From assembly GCA_035578155.1 (NCBI GenBank), contig JAPWDM010000001.1:17028725-17092724 (forward strand): a stretch of 64,000 bases of DNA, in the 5' to 3' direction. Made by a program: the position numbers and the translations under genes. This stretch comes from Brachynemurus nebulosus. Taxonomy: Eukaryota > Arthropoda > Insecta > Neuroptera > Myrmeleontidae. This document shows, one piece after another, positions 60,604 to 64,000 of the stretch. Numbering within the stretch: position 1 is the first letter of the stretch; every line of letters begins with the position of its first letter. The notes under the pieces were generated by a model. The model saw only the letters and a list, made by a program, of their open reading frames with translations. It searched no databases and was not told the DNA's origin.

Positions 60604-61155
60604 TAGTTATTTCCCCATTAGGCACATTTGTAAATTTTCTAAAATTTGTTAGTAATTTTTCGAATAAGATCTCAAAAAATAATAAAAATTAAAATACAAT
60701 ATTTTCCACACAATAAATTGTTTAATCTTTTATTAAATCATTCGAAAGGCATTCTTTAGTTTTCGATTCAATATATTAAAATTTCAGTATTATGTCGTCT
60801 CTATAAGTCAAATAGCTGTAATCATCTTTCACATTATTATAATCATTGAATAAATTAATTATAACATCCATATCTTTAATAAATTTTAGAAAAATTAGGA
60901 AAACTTTTATATGTGAAGTACAAAATCTGAAAAAAAAATTTAGGTTAGTCATACATCGTCGTCCTTTTGACGCACACTGTTTCAGTATAAACAAAACGAC
61001 AATAGCTATAAACAAAATTTATACGTCTTATGTGTTAAAATAACAACTAAATTAGATAACAGAAGTTTCACAGCAAGCAGACAACGACAAGTTGTAGTAT
61101 TGGAACAGGTAGAGAAGTTCGTTCGTCGTTTTGACGAGTACGTATGAATCTAGGG
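60604..61155 (-). mobile_element. Right portion of the outer TTAA element
   Basis: Matches 12927-13472 of the uninterrupted copy in reverse complement. It includes the counterpart of the 49-codon acidic frame (minus strand from 60871), interrupted here by a stop. Confidence 0.8.
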
Positions 61156-61159
61156 TTAA

Positions 61160-62111
<952 letters not shown>

Positions 62112-62352
62112 TTCTATGGAGTACAGAACTACAGATATAACCTTTGCATGTAACTAAAATCATGTACTTAAATGACCAAAAATTTATATTATAAATAACT
62201 ATACGAGTTTGTGAAATAAAACGATTTTTTTTTGCACATTCCGATAGTCTAACCAGTAACTTAAATTTTAAACGCGTTTTTCTCGAAACTACATTTTTCA
62301 AATTTGCTATGCTTAAACTCGAATTAAAATTTAGTTTTCTGTCAAAACATGG

Positions 62353-62489
62353 TTCAAAAAGTGATCGAACACTCTCATCCGGAGGGGCACACTTTTGACA
62401 CGGCAGTGTACCACAACATTAAGTACAGTGCGGCGTCAAAAGTGTGGGCACCCTCTCCCCTGGGTGAGAGTGTTCGATCACTTTTTGAA
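62353..62489. mobile_element. Small inverted-repeat MITE H, copy 2
   Basis: TTCAAAAAGTGATCGAACAC at 62353 is mirrored at the right end, 62489. The inner ACACTTTTGAC and GTCAAAAGTGT words also pair. The central GGCAGTGTACCACAACATTAA is shared with the 45.6-kb copy. Confidence 0.78.
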
Positions 62490-64000
62490 GTGTAAAACGA
62501 GCGATTTTCTATCTCTTACTGGTTACACTGGTTCCGGTAGTATAGAGATAGATATGTTGTCTCTATTTCTCTGCGGTTACATACGTGTTTTTTTTAGGTG
62601 TTTGTGGTGACTTTCTGAACATATTTTATCCGTTTTTTTATAGATGTCAACACTTTACAAGAGAAAAACATTAATATCTCAAAATTTTTGGATTATTCTT
62701 TTTTAAAAACATATTCATTGGATTAAAAAGCTTGGTTTCATGCTTATTAAGAAAAAAAAATGGGTGGTTGATTTATTTATTAATTTTTATAAGCCAGTTT
62801 AATGAAATACCTAAAAATAGTGTTAAGTAATGGAGGCTTATACGTTATGTATTATAATTTAATTCTAAAATAAATGTTTATTTAGGTATTATAATTGCTT
62901 CATTAATGAATGCTCCTATTGTTCTCATTCTCATAAATATGGTATTTCTGAAAGAGGAAAAGATGTCAATAACTAACCTACCGACTGTCGATGATTATCT
63001 TGAAAGTGTCAATTACTGAAAATTCTACATTAATTCATTTTTACTAATTTATTTATATATCTGTCTTTATAAAACTGATTAAGATGTATACTCCATGAAA
63101 ATAAACAAAATGGTCTTCTCAATACGCTTTTTGATTTCTGTAAAATCAATATCCTTTCCATATTATAGTCGGTTTAAAAAAAAATTTTACCTTAAAGTGT
63201 CAGTCACTATACCGTTTACTCTACTTAAAAATACTTACAGCAGTATTATTTTCAAAAATTTACAATATATAAAAAAACAAAACACAAGTAGATTTTTACT
63301 ATCGGGACACAATGGGTTCACTAACAAATCCTAACTATCAAACTTTAGTGCTTGCTTTTCTAAAATAACAAACCTTCTTGCTGTTTCTCCTTCATATGTA
63401 TATTACACAATAAATCGTACCTCCGACAACAAAAACAAATTCCAAACAACTCCACAGATAAAACCATGAATTGATTACATTTTAATCAAAATTAATTCTA
63501 AAAGCACTTCACACCTTATTTTTTTATAACAAATATCCAATATTTTGTAACATTATATTATAACACAAATACACACCACCAAAAAAATCTTATATTAATC
63601 TAAAAGTATGTACACTTTAATTATGTTACACACACAGTATATTTGAAAACAAATACGGTCAAAAATATGTTCTATAATATACTAAATATATCACCCATTT
63701 AAAATTTATGTGCAATTATTAAATTAAATTCTCAAAAACAACTCTCCCGGATATGTTATTTATGGCGAAATATCGTGCCGTTATTTCAATCTCAGTTTTA
63801 ATCAATAATTTTTTTTCTAAACAAGTTAACTCTTTATCGTGATACATTGTATAAAACAATACATAATAACGTCTGGACTAAATGATTTGTGTTCATAATG
63901 TTGATAAAAAAAATTTCTTTTTTCAAACATTGTCACGTGTATCGGTTTAAAAAATAATAAAATTTATAATACGACCAATAAAAATTTATGAATATTTTAT
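62490..64000. other. AT-rich non-coding DNA to the window end
   Basis: Short open frames at 62395-62610 and 63095-63334 have no motif, promoter or splice support. No other feature is seen. Confidence 0.5.

Larger units (their letters stand above)
48225..61159 (-). mobile_element. Outer layer: TTAA-flanked piggyBac-type element (family 2) carrying 12 kb of insert
   Basis: TTAA at 48225-48228 and 61156-61159 flanks CCCTAGAATCATACGT-type ends; the right end has one substitution. The first 375 bp and the last 555 bp match the reverse complement of the uninterrupted element at 12923-13830. All sequence between 48605 and 60603 is absent from that copy. The 12-kb cargo was therefore inserted into a pre-existing roughly 0.9-kb piggyBac-type MITE and is not part of its original content. 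Confidence 0.88.

Overview
Organism and overall character. The window is very AT-rich, has no operons, and holds spliced genes, long TA microsatellites and many kinds of transposable element. It is nuclear DNA of an animal, most likely an arthropod. Arthropod signs are TATA boxes paired with TCAGT-type initiators, insect-style Harbinger and Penelope-like elements, and scattered AACCTAA-type units. The species cannot be named from the sequence. Almost all of the recognisable content is mobile DNA; the only host-like gene is a decayed leucine-rich-repeat (LRR) gene at about 14.1-18.9 kb on the minus strand. Layout from 1 to 48 kb. Miniature inverted-repeat elements (MITEs) and repeats fill the first 14 kb: a foldback at 1.5 kb, a TTAA-flanked element at 6.1-7.0 kb, a 156-bp satellite carrying hammerhead-like cores at 8.7-9.2 kb, a nested inverted-repeat element at 9.7-11.1 kb, a hAT-type MITE with an exact 8-bp target duplication at 11.3 kb and a second TTAA family at 12.9-13.8 kb. 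The LRR pseudogene follows. Next come a short Penelope-like retroelement with inverted terminal repeats and hammerhead motifs (19.3-21.3 kb), a TA-flanked MITE (21.5-22.5 kb) and a large foldback with a TTA target duplication (23.7-25.3 kb). An apparently intact PIF/Harbinger transposon with both genes lies at 28.1-31.6 kb and is itself inserted in another inverted-repeat element. From 32 to 48 kb there are more MITEs, a tRNA-like sequence and long featureless AT-rich DNA. The unusual system is at 48.2-61.2 kb. Three layers are nested. The outermost is a TTAA-flanked piggyBac-type element; a second, uninterrupted copy at 12.9-13.8 kb shows the empty site. Inside it is an element with about 24-bp terminal inverted repeats (TIRs) and a TA target duplication, marked by recurring GGGGCTAWACCGTAC motifs. 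Inside that is an 11-kb palindrome with arms of about 4.7 and 4.4 kb and a 1.87-kb loop. The arms carry intronless genes with strong TATA/initiator promoters: a 132-residue protein in both arms, and a zinc-finger/acidic protein that is complete except for one stop codon on the left and 5'-truncated on the right. The loop carries a third gene and a 17-18 bp minisatellite. The outer ends of the arms hold GC-rich hairpins and iteron-like repeats. No polymerase, Rep, capsid or transposase gene is seen, so this looks like a non-autonomous or rearranged derivative, possibly of viral origin; that origin is inference. How the parts work together. The Harbinger transposase and MADF-type partner form one two-gene transposition system. 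The Penelope fragment and the satellite share hammerhead-type motifs. The palindrome genes share one promoter style, which suggests they came from a single replicon.
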